Of a DNA stretch of 53,942 nucleotides, positions 32,890 to 42,079 are shown piece by piece (positions within the stretch are counted from its first letter, which is position 1; every line of letters begins with the position of its first letter). Position numbers and translations under genes: made by a program. This DNA is from Candidatus Woesearchaeota archaeon. Its GTDB lineage: Archaea; Nanobdellota; Nanobdellia; Woesearchaeales; JAGLGH01. A model generated the notes under the pieces. That model worked only from the letters and a program-made list of their open reading frames with translations, was not told the origin of the DNA and searched no databases. The DNA lies in the NCBI GenBank assembly GCA_030670545.1, contig DAOVBM010000005.1, positions 1-53,942 on the forward strand, written 5' to 3'.

Positions 32890-35082
32890 ATGCAAAGCAA
32901 TGAACCATACAGCTTAAGATGGCCACCCATCAGCAAGAGAGATGTTTATGTGGTCATGAAGACACTGCTTAATAAAGATATTTCTATAAGTGATGGTTCA
33001 GGCATAATAGCGGAATTTGAGTCAGATTTTGCAAAATGGCTTGGAATTAAATATTGCCTGGCTCAAAATAGCGGAACATCAACGCTGCATTCAGCATTCT
33101 TTGCTATAGGAATAAAGGAGGGAGATGAGGTTCTTGTCCCTTCTCTCACATGGCATAGTTCAGTCTCACCACTTCTGCATCTTAGAGCAGTTCCTGTATT
33201 TTGTGAGATTGACCCCGCTACATTGACAATTGATCCAGATGATATAAAGAAACGTATAACCCCAAAAACAAAGGCAATATTGGTAGTTCATCTTTTTGGT
33301 ATGCCAGCAGAGATGGATAAAATTATGACAATTGCAAGGAAACACAATCTCCTTGTTGTTGAAGATTGTTCCCATGCTTATGGCTCATTATACAAAGGAA
33401 AATGTGTAGGGACATTTGGGGATATAAGCTGTTTCAGCATGCAGGCAAGCAAGATGCTTCCTGCAGGAGAAGGTGGAATATTCTGCACGAATAAGAAAGA
33501 ATATTATGAAAAAGCGCTTCTACTAGGCCATTTTGGAAGGCTGAATGAACTCTCGAAGAATGATTATAAGAGATTTGCCAATACCGGGCTTGGATTTAAA
33601 TACAGGCCTCATCCTCTTGCAATTGCCCTTGCAAAATCACAGCTGCGCACAATCAATAGGAGAATTAGAAATACGAATAAAAATATAAACCAATTTGAAA
33701 GTCTGCTTAAGAATATTCCAGGTATAAGCATAATCAACAAGCCGGACTATTGCAACTTCAAGAGCAATTATGGTTTTAGGTTCATCTATGATGAGAATGA
33801 AACAGGCATTTCTAAAACAGATTTTATTAAGTCATTAAGGGAAGCAGGAATACCTGCCCATGATGAATGTTACAATCTCCTCCATAAAGAGCCTATATTT
33901 CAAAATAGCCAGTTCTTCCATCTTCCACATAGGGATTATTCCCTGCCGATTACAGAAAAAGCGCACTCAAAGATTATTTGCATCAATTTACCATATAATC
34001 AGCATCCAAACCTTATTAATGGATATTATGAGACAATGCGAAATGTCATATCCACGAAAACAGCTTATAGGCAGTTAAGTGTTGGAAAGGGGGTATTCTC
34101 CACACCCGACCAAATCACAATAGAGTTAACAATGGGATGTAATTTGCATTGCCCTATGTGCTATCAGAGAGATTTTCGGCGTATGCATGACAACAGCATG
34201 GATGAAATGAGTGTAGAATCAATTGAGAAATTATTGGTTGATGTAATGCCCAAGAGAGTTACCTTAAGTGGGGGGGAACCTACAACAAAAAATGGTTTTT
34301 TCAGAATATTGGACACTCTCAAGAAGCTGGGCATAAGATTCACAATCCTAACAAATGGCTCACTTTTTGATGAGCAATTTATTAATAAGATTAAGGAATA
34401 CCAAGGTTTAGGAGATATTGTATTTTCGCTGGATTACTATGATGAAGAAAGACATGATTCGTGGAGGGGTAAAAAAGGCCTTTTTAAGCGTATCATAAAT
34501 GCTGTTGACAAATTAGAAAATCACTTCACTACATGCATAGCAGCTGTAGTATTAGAAGACAACCTGGATGATCTGATAAAGCTGATTGAAGATTATTCTT
34601 CAAGGAATGTTCATATTTCTCTCATTCCTTATGAGCAGTATTGGGAGAAAGAAATAACTGTGACCAGAAAAAGGTTATCAACTATATTTCAGAAGGATGA
34701 GGATTCATTCTCATTAATGGTGGCTGCGCAGGATATGGACTGTGAAAAGATGAAAAAAAATTTGCAGATTCTCAAAGGCAAACAGGATAAGAGAAACAAT
34801 GCCGCTTTTCATCCATCTGACCTTCCAAATGCGATAAATGATTTTTATAGAATGGAAAATGTGAAAGGCATATGTAAAAATCTCAGGGATTCAAGATTAA
34901 GAGTTGACAGCAAGGGAAAGGTAATTGTTTGTAGGATTATCCGGGAAACTCTTGGAGATTTGGGTAGCCAATCAGCAAAGGAGATATGGGATTCAGAAAA
35001 GTATAAGAGATTGCGGAAGGATTATATCAAAAATGGACCATACCCCATCTGCAAGAGATGCCCTCATTTTATAAGGGAGTAA
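32890..35082 (+). CDS. Fusion: DegT/DnrJ/EryC1-type aminotransferase - radical SAM/SPASM, 730 aa
   Basis: Residues 1-~395 are a PLP-dependent sugar aminotransferase of the DegT/DnrJ/EryC1/ArnB class: AQNSGTSTLHSAFFA binds the phosphate, VEDCSHAYGS holds the PLP-pairing Asp and His, and SMQASKMLPAGEGG carries the internal-aldimine Lys (~residue 187). Residues ~407-730 are a radical-SAM/SPASM protein: TMGCNLHCPMCYQ, LSGGEPTTKNG, and a C-terminal GICKN, VICRIIRE-like and ICKRCPH cysteine set. Start ATG 32890 is chosen over an earlier in-frame TTG that lies inside the upstream gene. The family makes amino sugars for surface glycans and antibiotics; the radical domain could deoxygenate, dehydrate or isomerise the same sugar. 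Confidence 0.9.
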   Translation: MQSNEPYSLRWPPISKRDVYVVMKTLLNKDISISDGSGIIAEFESDFAKWLGIKYCLAQNSGTSTLHSAFFAIGIKEGDEVLVPSLTWHSSVSPLLHLRAVPVFCEIDPATLTIDPDDIKKRITPKTKAILVVHLFGMPAEMDKIMTIARKHNLLVVEDCSHAYGSLYKGKCVGTFGDISCFSMQASKMLPAGEGGIFCTNKKEYYEKALLLGHFGRLNELSKNDYKRFANTGLGFKYRPHPLAIALAKSQLRTINRRIRNTNKNINQFESLLKNIPGISIINKPDYCNFKSNYGFRFIYDENETGISKTDFIKSLREAGIPAHDECYNLLHKEPIFQNSQFFHLPHRDYSLPITEKAHSKIICINLPYNQHPNLINGYYETMRNVISTKTAYRQLSVGKGVFSTPDQITIELTMGCNLHCPMCYQRDFRRMHDNSMDEMSVESIEKLLVDVMPKRVTLSGGEPTTKNGFFRILDTLKKLGIRFTILTNGSLFDEQFINKIKEYQGLGDIVFSLDYYDEERHDSWRGKKGLFKRIINAVDKLENHFTTCIAAVVLEDNLDDLIKLIEDYSSRNVHISLIPYEQYWEKEITVTRKRLSTIFQKDEDSFSLMVAAQDMDCEKMKKNLQILKGKQDKRNNAAFHPSDLPNAINDFYRMENVKGICKNLRDSRLRVDSKGKVIVCRIIRETLGDLGSQSAKEIWDSEKYKRLRKDYIKNGPYPICKRCPHFIRE

Positions 35083-35099
35083 ATATTATTGAGAATAGA

Positions 35100-35423
35100 T
35101 TAAATTTTCCTTGATTTGCAAATTTTTATGATATCTATGAAATCATTATTAACAATATTCCTATTAGTGATAATGATGATAGTAAAAACAGCAATCCCTT
35201 TTTCTTTATACATCTGTGACATTTTTAAAACATGTTCGAATAATCCTTCACACTTTCTATTTTGATCATGTATTTCTTTTACTGCGCTATCCAAGTTTAT
35301 TTCAATGATATCCAATCTGCTTTCTTTTAGTTTCGTTATGCTTTCTTTGTCCAGATTAACTGCATTTATCCCAAGTTTGACAGTTACGATTGAAAACAGG
35401 AAAAATGGCTCAAACAGAAGAAT
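35100..35423 (-). pseudogene. Radical SAM gene remnant
   Basis: The minus-strand frame from 35423 to the stop at 35100 reads like the middle of a radical-SAM protein: KLGINAVNLDKESI, DIIEINLDSAVKEIHDQNRK, then GLFEHVLKMSQMYKEKGIAV and TIIIITNRN. That is the strand-helix region after the GGE motif. The CX3CX2C and GGE parts are missing upstream, where an in-frame TAA lies, and the C-terminus is short. AACTGTCAAA occurs three times around it (inverted at 35376-35385, direct at 35515-35524 and 35553-35562), suggesting rearrangement. The rest of the 600-base gap 35083-35689 shows no gene. Confidence 0.55.
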
Positions 35424-35689
35424 TTATTCCAATTTTGATCCAATAAATGAGATAATTCTACTTCAAAATCAAAGGATTACCTGCTTTTATGCAAAAAATA
35501 GAGTAAAATTACTCAACTGTCAAATAGATTTTTAGGACGAAATAGTCAGACAACTGTCAAACTTATTACCCAAGATCAATCTCTACAGATCTTAATCTTT
35601 TTTGCCCTCTTAATAATAAATAGTAGTTTTTAAGTACTCTCAATAGAACAAAAGGCTTTTTGGATACTAATTTAAGATTGTAAATAAAT

Positions 35690-37285
35690 CTATTCTTCAT
35701 TTTTTATGCCCTGACACCTAATTAAATAGTAATCATCACCTTTTATAATTTTCGCTTTATCATCTATGTTTAGGAGTGCAAAGCTGGATATATTTTTTGT
35801 GATATTTTTTACAAAAGAAAAGAAAGGCTCAGTTCTATATAGATGAGGGTTGTTTAAGTATTTATAATCAACTAGCAGGTATTCAATTTTATTATTTGCA
35901 CAAAATGTGAGAATCTCATCAATATCTTCAGAATAAAAAATCCTTAAAAATTCAAAAGTCCTGTTTTTTATCTCATTGTAGTATGCAGAATAGTATGGCG
36001 AAATAGCTTCCTGGCTTGTGAAGACTTTACGCCTTGAAAACAATGGAACACAACTTGTTTCTAATGGGTGGCCTGCAATCAAAGTATCTTTGTGGGTCGA
36101 GGCAAGAAAAGAATAAATATCTGTTTTATTGCAATCTATTAAATCTCTTGACGTCTCAGGGATTATTATTGTTACTGCGGATACTAATACAATGATAAAT
36201 AGAACTATTTTGTATTTCTGTTTAATGCCTGATAAGACTAATCCAACATTTTTTGCAAAAAAGAATGTCAAAAAGAGGGGAAAAGTATATCTGACATACC
36301 TTGTATAGTCATGCAGCAATAATCCGCTGTAACCTGCGATGTAATGTAAGATTAAACCAGATATGAATAGTGCCCATATCTCAGGAGGTAAGATATAAAC
36401 CCTTCTTTTATTGATAATTAAGAAAGGAATGAAGAAGATTAGATTTAGTATGAGCAGAGGTCTTGTGTATTCAAATGCAACTTCAACAAAATGCTTAACA
36501 GGAAAGAGATGTATGCGCCCATCCTTGCTAAATGCCTCATTTGTAGAAACCTCTTTATAGTCTGCCAAAGTCCCAAATCTATTGTTATGACTATCAGAAT
36601 AGAGAAAAACTCCTGCCAGAAATAATATTATTGTCATTGTTAAGAATATTTTAAGTGGTTTTCCAAGAATTCTTTTTTTAAAAAACATAAGGATATCCTT
36701 TGCTTTAAGCAGCAAATCCGATGTCCAGGTTATGAAAAGAGATGGAGGATATAGCAAGAGTGAAGCGAAGAAAGATATCCCTTTTTTAAAGTGCTGTTTG
36801 CTGTTATGGTAATAAAGGAAAGCCAAGATAAAAAGATACGAAAAACTTCTTGGCAATCCGCCTGATATTGTCGGGAAACTCCATATTTGGATTAAAAAGA
36901 TGATTAAAAATAAGTAGGTAGTAATCTTATTAAAATACGTTCTCCCAACTTTGTAAGCAAAAATGGTTATTGCCAAAAAAATAATAAAGCTCATTACCTT
37001 ACTCAGAATAATCATGTCAAAAAAATAAGAAAAGAAAAGCAAGATTAAAACAAAGGCAAGAGGATTTTCAAACAAGAACAAGTCTGTAGTAACATCTTCC
37101 TTGAAAAGCGAGGGGTCTATTATTTTGTATATTGGATAATAATGGACTCTTACATCGTCATTTATGGTAGTATAATCAGAGATTGCAGGATATTGGAAAT
37201 ATAAAAAAATAATGGAGGCTACTGCTAAAAGGATAAATAATTCTTTTTTCTCAATTCCTCTTATTTTATGATACATAAATCTCAT
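35690..37285 (-). CDS. GT-C-like multi-pass membrane protein, 531 aa
   Basis: About ten hydrophobic helices are visible, with NDDVRVHYYP (residues ~42-51) in the first outer loop, where GT-C glycosyltransferases of the ArnT/PMT/AglB-related class keep their catalytic acidic residues. A soluble C-terminal part of ~130 residues follows the last helix. Such enzymes use polyprenyl-phosphate sugars and transfer them outside the membrane. The family assignment is by topology and acidic loop only. It is the last gene of the six-gene minus-strand operon, overlapping its upstream neighbour by 20 bases. An ATG three codons later (37276) is an alternative start. Confidence 0.7.
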   Translation of the reverse strand: MRFMYHKIRGIEKKELFILLAVASIIFLYFQYPAISDYTTINDDVRVHYYPIYKIIDPSLFKEDVTTDLFLFENPLAFVLILLFFSYFFDMIILSKVMSFIIFLAITIFAYKVGRTYFNKITTYLFLIIFLIQIWSFPTISGGLPRSFSYLFILAFLYYHNSKQHFKKGISFFASLLLYPPSLFITWTSDLLLKAKDILMFFKKRILGKPLKIFLTMTIILFLAGVFLYSDSHNNRFGTLADYKEVSTNEAFSKDGRIHLFPVKHFVEVAFEYTRPLLILNLIFFIPFLIINKRRVYILPPEIWALFISGLILHYIAGYSGLLLHDYTRYVRYTFPLFLTFFFAKNVGLVLSGIKQKYKIVLFIIVLVSAVTIIIPETSRDLIDCNKTDIYSFLASTHKDTLIAGHPLETSCVPLFSRRKVFTSQEAISPYYSAYYNEIKNRTFEFLRIFYSEDIDEILTFCANNKIEYLLVDYKYLNNPHLYRTEPFFSFVKNITKNISSFALLNIDDKAKIIKGDDYYLIRCQGIKNEE

Positions 37286-39392
37286 CCATTAAGTTGCCGT
37301 TTTCAAATATTTTTAGCATAAATGTTTCATTTAAGTTAGTAATTTCGACTTTCTCCCCAATAGTCTTGGTGTAATCTCTTTGTGATATATTAGAGACAAA
37401 AAAAGATGTGCTACCCTGTTTTTTATTTATCATTAGGTCAAAGGTATAGCAATGCTCTGGCGACGAGATATCCTTAAATAATTGCCCCTTTTCTGTAATA
37501 TTTGACAGGTCGATTATATTTATATCTCCAGGTTCATATCTCTGATCTACTATGTGTGGAATAATTAGATATAATTCATTTTTATTTTTGAAAAAATAAT
37601 AAGGGGAGACACTTCCGCTTTTTATGCATTTTGTGAATTTATCCAAAAAAGGAGGGAATGCCTGTTGTTTTGCCAAATCTTCAGAGAATTCATTTAAATC
37701 TATTTTATTAAACGCTAATGCAGGTAATAAATTAATCCCTGTCAATTTCTCTTTTTGGATAATGATATACCCTTCATTCTCATCAAATCTAGCTGAATCA
37801 ATAAGTTTTATTCTTGTATCTTTTGTAACGTCTAAGCCTTTAGTTATATTTACACCTAAAACAACTAGTACGATTAGCATTAAGTAAGCTATAACTATTT
37901 TTTTATCTTTAAGATGCTTTACTAAATATTTCAAGCCATTCATGCATAGAATAAGCAAAAAAGGCAGGATCAACAATAATAATGTTGTTTTTGGTGGCCT
38001 CCAGTTTTCATTTATTAATAAAAAAGCCAAAAACACTAAAGATGTTACTAAAAAAAAGTATTTTGTCTTTTTACCCTTTAACTCATTTAACCCAAAAAAG
38101 ATTGCCGCAAAAATAAGCAAACCAAAATTTTTTAACAAAATTAGTGGTAAATAAATAAATATAGGGTAGGGAAATCCTGGAGTTCTGATGATATGATCAT
38201 AAAAAGGAAAATTAAACAGGGATCTTATGTAAAAAGTCATACCAAAAAATTGATGCTTAAATAAAGAACAATAAAGAAACCCAGGGAATTGGAAAATATT
38301 ATTATATAATATGTAGTTGATTATCAGTACTGGAATAATTACTATCACTGAACTTGCTGCAAATAGAGTTATCCTCTTTATATTGCTATAATAAAAGTAA
38401 ATTATCAAGCCTGGCACAAATATCAAACTAATAGGCCTAATGCTTCCAAGAAAACCATATAACATACCAGCTAAAATCATATCTTTTGGCGAGATATAAC
38501 TTTTTGTTAAAAAGTATATAATCACACTAACAACCAGAAAAGCCAAATAATTAGTATTAATGCTATTTGATTCCTGAGCTATTATGTTAAAATTTAACAA
38601 AAAAATACAGAAGATTGATAACCATATCGACCTTGTAAAACCTTTTACTAAATAAAATAGAACTGCTGACGAACACATTAAGATGAAAGAAAATAGGATT
38701 CTCAGCCCTGCAAAATTAAATAAACCCATAAAATAAGATGTGTGAATCCCTATAAAAAAGGGTTCATCATTCATAAACATCTTTTCATTCGAGTTATAAT
38801 TCAGGATTATATTGTTTTTGCTTTGTTCAAATCGATAATAGTTAAGCTCTTCAACTCCAGTATATGAAATGTTTAGGTCTTTATTGACAAGACATGTAAA
38901 ATTAGTTGTTAATTCTATTTTGGATTGTTCTACCTCAGGGAATGCTTCTCTGAATGCTGTATTTTCTATCCCAAATATGTAATCAGTTTTCAAATTTTGA
39001 TAAGCCCAGTTATCAGGGCAATTATACCTTTCTTTATATGGAAAGGAAAATGTTAGAAAGTTGAAAATAAGGATAACCAATAGAATGCCCAAGATAACAT
39101 AATCTCTCTTCTTAAGCCAAATCCTGCTTATTCTTTGTTTTTTATAAGCTATTATACAGGATATGCTTAAATTAAAGACAGTAGATATTGCCACAATACC
39201 ATATAAAGTAAAAAAGTTATTTGTTATTAGGACGAAATAATATGAAATAACTGGCAGAAAGATCAGTACCAACGTGAAGTTGATGATAAATGTCTTTAAA
39301 TTTTTTTTGTTTGATATCTGTGTTAATAAAAATGAAGGTAATATAAATACCCAAACAACCAGTAATATTACCTTTAATAATTCAACAATCAT
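37266..39392 (-). CDS. GT-C-like multi-pass membrane protein, 708 aa
   Basis: This long protein has at least ten membrane helices, with a large loop after helix four (about residues 115-215) and a C-terminal soluble domain of ~190 residues. The NDEPFF motif near residue 208 resembles the acidic active-site loop of GT-C enzymes, and RTPGFPYPIFIYLPL is shared with the 628-aa protein at 45555-47441 (RTPHFPFPNYITIPL), so the two are paralogues. They probably transfer lipid-linked sugars on the outer membrane face. The start overlaps the stop of the radical-SAM gene upstream by four bases (ATGA). Confidence 0.7.
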   Translation of the reverse strand: MIVELLKVILLVVWVFILPSFLLTQISNKKNLKTFIINFTLVLIFLPVISYYFVLITNNFFTLYGIVAISTVFNLSISCIIAYKKQRISRIWLKKRDYVILGILLVILIFNFLTFSFPYKERYNCPDNWAYQNLKTDYIFGIENTAFREAFPEVEQSKIELTTNFTCLVNKDLNISYTGVEELNYYRFEQSKNNIILNYNSNEKMFMNDEPFFIGIHTSYFMGLFNFAGLRILFSFILMCSSAVLFYLVKGFTRSIWLSIFCIFLLNFNIIAQESNSINTNYLAFLVVSVIIYFLTKSYISPKDMILAGMLYGFLGSIRPISLIFVPGLIIYFYYSNIKRITLFAASSVIVIIPVLIINYILYNNIFQFPGFLYCSLFKHQFFGMTFYIRSLFNFPFYDHIIRTPGFPYPIFIYLPLILLKNFGLLIFAAIFFGLNELKGKKTKYFFLVTSLVFLAFLLINENWRPPKTTLLLLILPFLLILCMNGLKYLVKHLKDKKIVIAYLMLIVLVVLGVNITKGLDVTKDTRIKLIDSARFDENEGYIIIQKEKLTGINLLPALAFNKIDLNEFSEDLAKQQAFPPFLDKFTKCIKSGSVSPYYFFKNKNELYLIIPHIVDQRYEPGDINIIDLSNITEKGQLFKDISSPEHCYTFDLMINKKQGSTSFFVSNISQRDYTKTIGEKVEITNLNETFMLKIFENGNLMDEIYVS

Positions 39393-40426
39393 TTTTTAGC
39401 AAATTTTTGAAATATATTATAATTTTCAAAGAGATTTAACAAAGATGACCAGGAAAAATGCAGCAATAAGTTTTGTTCAATATGGCAGTTATAGTTACAC
39501 ATGTTGCATTTTGGGACTCTTGTTTCTAAAATTGCTTTCTCCCATCCCTCTTTTAATCCATTTTTGAAAGTTGTACCCTGGTTGTGATAATCTAAATATT
39601 TATAACAGGGCATTACATCCCCATTAGGTGCTATTATAAACGCCAATTTTCCCATTAGGCATTTATTAATTGGAAAGTCCCGAAGACCATCATTTTTAAT
39701 AAATTTAAGATATTCCATAGAATTTAAGACATTTTTCTCATTCTTTTTGAGCTTAATTATCTTTACAAATATATTCATTAATTCCTCATCACTTGCCTGT
39801 AAGTGTTTGATATCCCTTTTTTTAACTCTTGCAAGATTATTATCATATACTGGTGTGAAATTTACTTTTACACCATAGGTTCTTGCAATGTCCATAACAT
39901 AATCCAATTGATCAATATTATATTTTGTAATTATCATATTTATTGCAACATTAATCTTATTTATTCTTGCAAGTTCTAAGGCCTTAATCGTTGCATCAAA
40001 TGACCCTCTCCCCCGAAGTTTTTCATGGATATCCTTGCTTCCATTTAAGCATACAAAAAGAAGATCTACATCTTTTATCTCATCTATTTTTTCTTCTAAT
40101 CCAAAAGCATTTGTAGTGAGAATTATAAGCTGCTTATTTTGTTTAGCATGCTGGATTATTTTTCCAAGGTCATGCCTCAGCAACGGCTCACCGCCTGTAA
40201 AATGAATCCTATGCATACCCATTTTACTTAACTTACTTATCATTTCTAATATTTCATTTGTAGACATTTCATATGTTCTATCTGCCCTATTAATCTTACA
40301 ATACATGCAGTTCGAGTTGCATCTATTAGTAGTGACAAGATTTACCATTAAGGGAATATTCTTACCCATAACTTTAGATTTTATAACATTTATGCCAGAG
40401 ATAATGTTCTTTTGCCAGATATTCAT
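39389..40426 (-). CDS. Radical SAM/SPASM protein, 345 aa
   Basis: The cluster motif is C36-x3-C40-x2-C43 (NRCNSNCMYCKI), with FTGGEPLLRHD as GGE motif. A SPASM-type region at the C-terminus has CLMGKLAFIIAPNGDVMPCYKY, then KCNMCNYNCHIEQN. The start ATG 40426, eight bases after GAGG, is preferred to an upstream start that lies inside the neighbour; the stop of the upstream gene is two bases before it. It is closely related to the 342-aa radical-SAM gene at 42076 over the whole length, including the unusual CHIE(Q/D)N tail. SPASM domains usually handle peptides or carbohydrates; here the operon context favours glycan work. Confidence 0.88.
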   Translation of the reverse strand: MNIWQKNIISGINVIKSKVMGKNIPLMVNLVTTNRCNSNCMYCKINRADRTYEMSTNEILEMISKLSKMGMHRIHFTGGEPLLRHDLGKIIQHAKQNKQLIILTTNAFGLEEKIDEIKDVDLLFVCLNGSKDIHEKLRGRGSFDATIKALELARINKINVAINMIITKYNIDQLDYVMDIARTYGVKVNFTPVYDNNLARVKKRDIKHLQASDEELMNIFVKIIKLKKNEKNVLNSMEYLKFIKNDGLRDFPINKCLMGKLAFIIAPNGDVMPCYKYLDYHNQGTTFKNGLKEGWEKAILETRVPKCNMCNYNCHIEQNLLLHFSWSSLLNLFENYNIFQKFAKK

Positions 40427-40428
40427 GT

Positions 40429-41388
40429 TTAAACCTCTGCAGCCAAGCATTTAATTTTACGGTTAACTTTTGAGTAACATGATTTTCTCCTCATTATTTT
40501 TAATATTGAACTTAAGCTTTCATCAGTTACGTTTCCATACTTCTCTTTAATAAAAGAACAAGGCATCACATCCCCATACAGTGTAACTGCAATCTTTTCC
40601 GAACCTGCTGCGCATCCCTTGAATAAGTAGTTGTTTTCCTCACACAGCCTTGCTAAAGGATGCTTCATAACTTCTTCAAGTTTTTTCATGTCTGCCTTAT
40701 CAAGCCTATTTTCACTGCATCCCTTAAATCTACCAGTAAGAATAGGCAGACAGAATATTACACTTGCATCAGATTTTTCTGCAAATTCAAGTATTTTGTA
40801 TAATTCGCCGCTATGCAATTTCTCTTTTGTTATCAATGCGCTGATTATGACTTCAATCTTATTTTCTCGAAATAATTTTATAGCATTCATCGCTTTTTTA
40901 AAACATCCTGCATAATTCCTAAATACGTCATGTTCTTTTTCTGTCGTAAAATCAAGGCTTACGCAAGCCACGTCAAGTCCCTTATCTTTAAGCTGTCTTG
41001 CATATTTTTCGTCAAGCACTATTCCATTTGTATCAATGCTTGTGATGAAATCCCCTTTTGTGAAATCAAGCAAAGTAAGTAATTTTTCTTTTGCAAGGAG
41101 TGTTTCCCCTCCAGTGAAGAGTATGTGCACTGCGCCTTCTTTCCTAGCCTGTATAATGATGTCCCTGATTTCTTTAACTTTCAGCTCCTTTTTTCCATCG
41201 TCAACCAGATCAGCAGCACTGCAATGCATGCATCGGCATTGGCATTGGTATGTTAATGCTATCTCAATTGTCCTTAAAACTGTTTTTCCTGAAAATAGCT
41301 TAATGTAATTCCAGATAAGCCGAGCGATTATCTTAGGTTTTTTTAGTGTTATTTTTAAGTTTGCAAATATCCTTCTAGTATTCTTCAT
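40429..41388 (-). CDS. Radical SAM protein, 319 aa
   Basis: The cluster cysteines are C49/C53/C56 in YQCQCRCMHCSAA, with an extra Cys between them, and FTGGETLLAKE is the GGE motif. The C-terminal part carries KGCAAGSEK, a SPASM-like VMPCSFIKEKYG and a Cys near KCLAAE. Start ATG 41388 has GAGG eight bases upstream and overlaps the stop of the methyltransferase gene by 14 bases; the longer frame would need a start inside that gene. Differs from its two neighbours in lacking the CHIE tail, so it probably acts on another substrate in the same pathway. Confidence 0.87.
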   Translation of the reverse strand: MKNTRRIFANLKITLKKPKIIARLIWNYIKLFSGKTVLRTIEIALTYQCQCRCMHCSAADLVDDGKKELKVKEIRDIIIQARKEGAVHILFTGGETLLAKEKLLTLLDFTKGDFITSIDTNGIVLDEKYARQLKDKGLDVACVSLDFTTEKEHDVFRNYAGCFKKAMNAIKLFRENKIEVIISALITKEKLHSGELYKILEFAEKSDASVIFCLPILTGRFKGCSENRLDKADMKKLEEVMKHPLARLCEENNYLFKGCAAGSEKIAVTLYGDVMPCSFIKEKYGNVTDESLSSILKIMRRKSCYSKVNRKIKCLAAEV

Positions 41389-42079
41389 CTCTGATATCCT
41401 CTTGTTTATTTTTTTTTGATGCCACAATCAACATGTTTAATCCTATCGGTAGTTTGATAACAGACTCTATCTTGGCAAGAATCCCGCATGCCAAATCGAA
41501 TCTTTTGAGATCAACTTCTCTATGCCTTTGTGAGTTAAGTATATGATTTTGAAATATCCACCCAAAAATACCAATAAAGTTAATGTATTTAAAATAATTT
41601 ATCTCAAATCCCGATTCTTTTATCTTGCTCATAATCTCATCCTTGGAGTATCTGCGGCAATGCTTATTTGCCTTATCAATCTTTCCGTAAATGCATTTTA
41701 TTGCAGGCACTATAATAACGATTTTTCCCTTGTCTTCAAGAAGTTTGTTCATATTTTTCATTGCCAATAAATCATCCCTAATATGTTCAAGAACATTTAT
41801 GCAGACTACTGTATTAAATTTCTTATCTATAAGCATAGATATATTACCAGTTATGTCAATCTTTTCTATTTTGTTGCCGCTGAAATTTATCTGATATTTC
41901 TCTTTGTCTATGGGTGTTATACTACATAGTTTATCTTTTTCAATTAGGCTGGTGATTGCCCCCATCCCGGCTCCTACTTCAAGTATATTGCTGCCAATAT
42001 GCGGCTTAATCTCACCATATAACCACCTTACATAATTTTGCATTTTTGAAACATTCTTAAGATTTATTTTGTCGTTCAT
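41375..42079 (-). CDS. Class I SAM-dependent methyltransferase, 234 aa
   Basis: ILEVGAGMGAIT (residues ~32-43) is the glycine-rich SAM-binding motif I; TPIDKEKYQI supplies the acidic residue of motif II; and VCINVLEHIRDD is the methyltransferase motif IV/‘LEH’ signature of UbiE/COQ5-type enzymes. The protein is cytoplasmic and of normal family length. It could O- or N-methylate a sugar in the glycan made here. The start overlaps the stop of the upstream radical-SAM gene by four bases and its stop overlaps the next start, so it is part of one coupled operon. Confidence 0.88.
   Translation of the reverse strand: MNDKINLKNVSKMQNYVRWLYGEIKPHIGSNILEVGAGMGAITSLIEKDKLCSITPIDKEKYQINFSGNKIEKIDITGNISMLIDKKFNTVVCINVLEHIRDDLLAMKNMNKLLEDKGKIVIIVPAIKCIYGKIDKANKHCRRYSKDEIMSKIKESGFEINYFKYINFIGIFGWIFQNHILNSQRHREVDLKRFDLACGILAKIESVIKLPIGLNMLIVASKKNKQEDIRDEEY

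Noticed and set aside
35305-35535. 76-aa plus-strand ORF in the 35-kb gap
   Set aside because: It is antisense to the radical-SAM remnant and has no protein-like features or SD.
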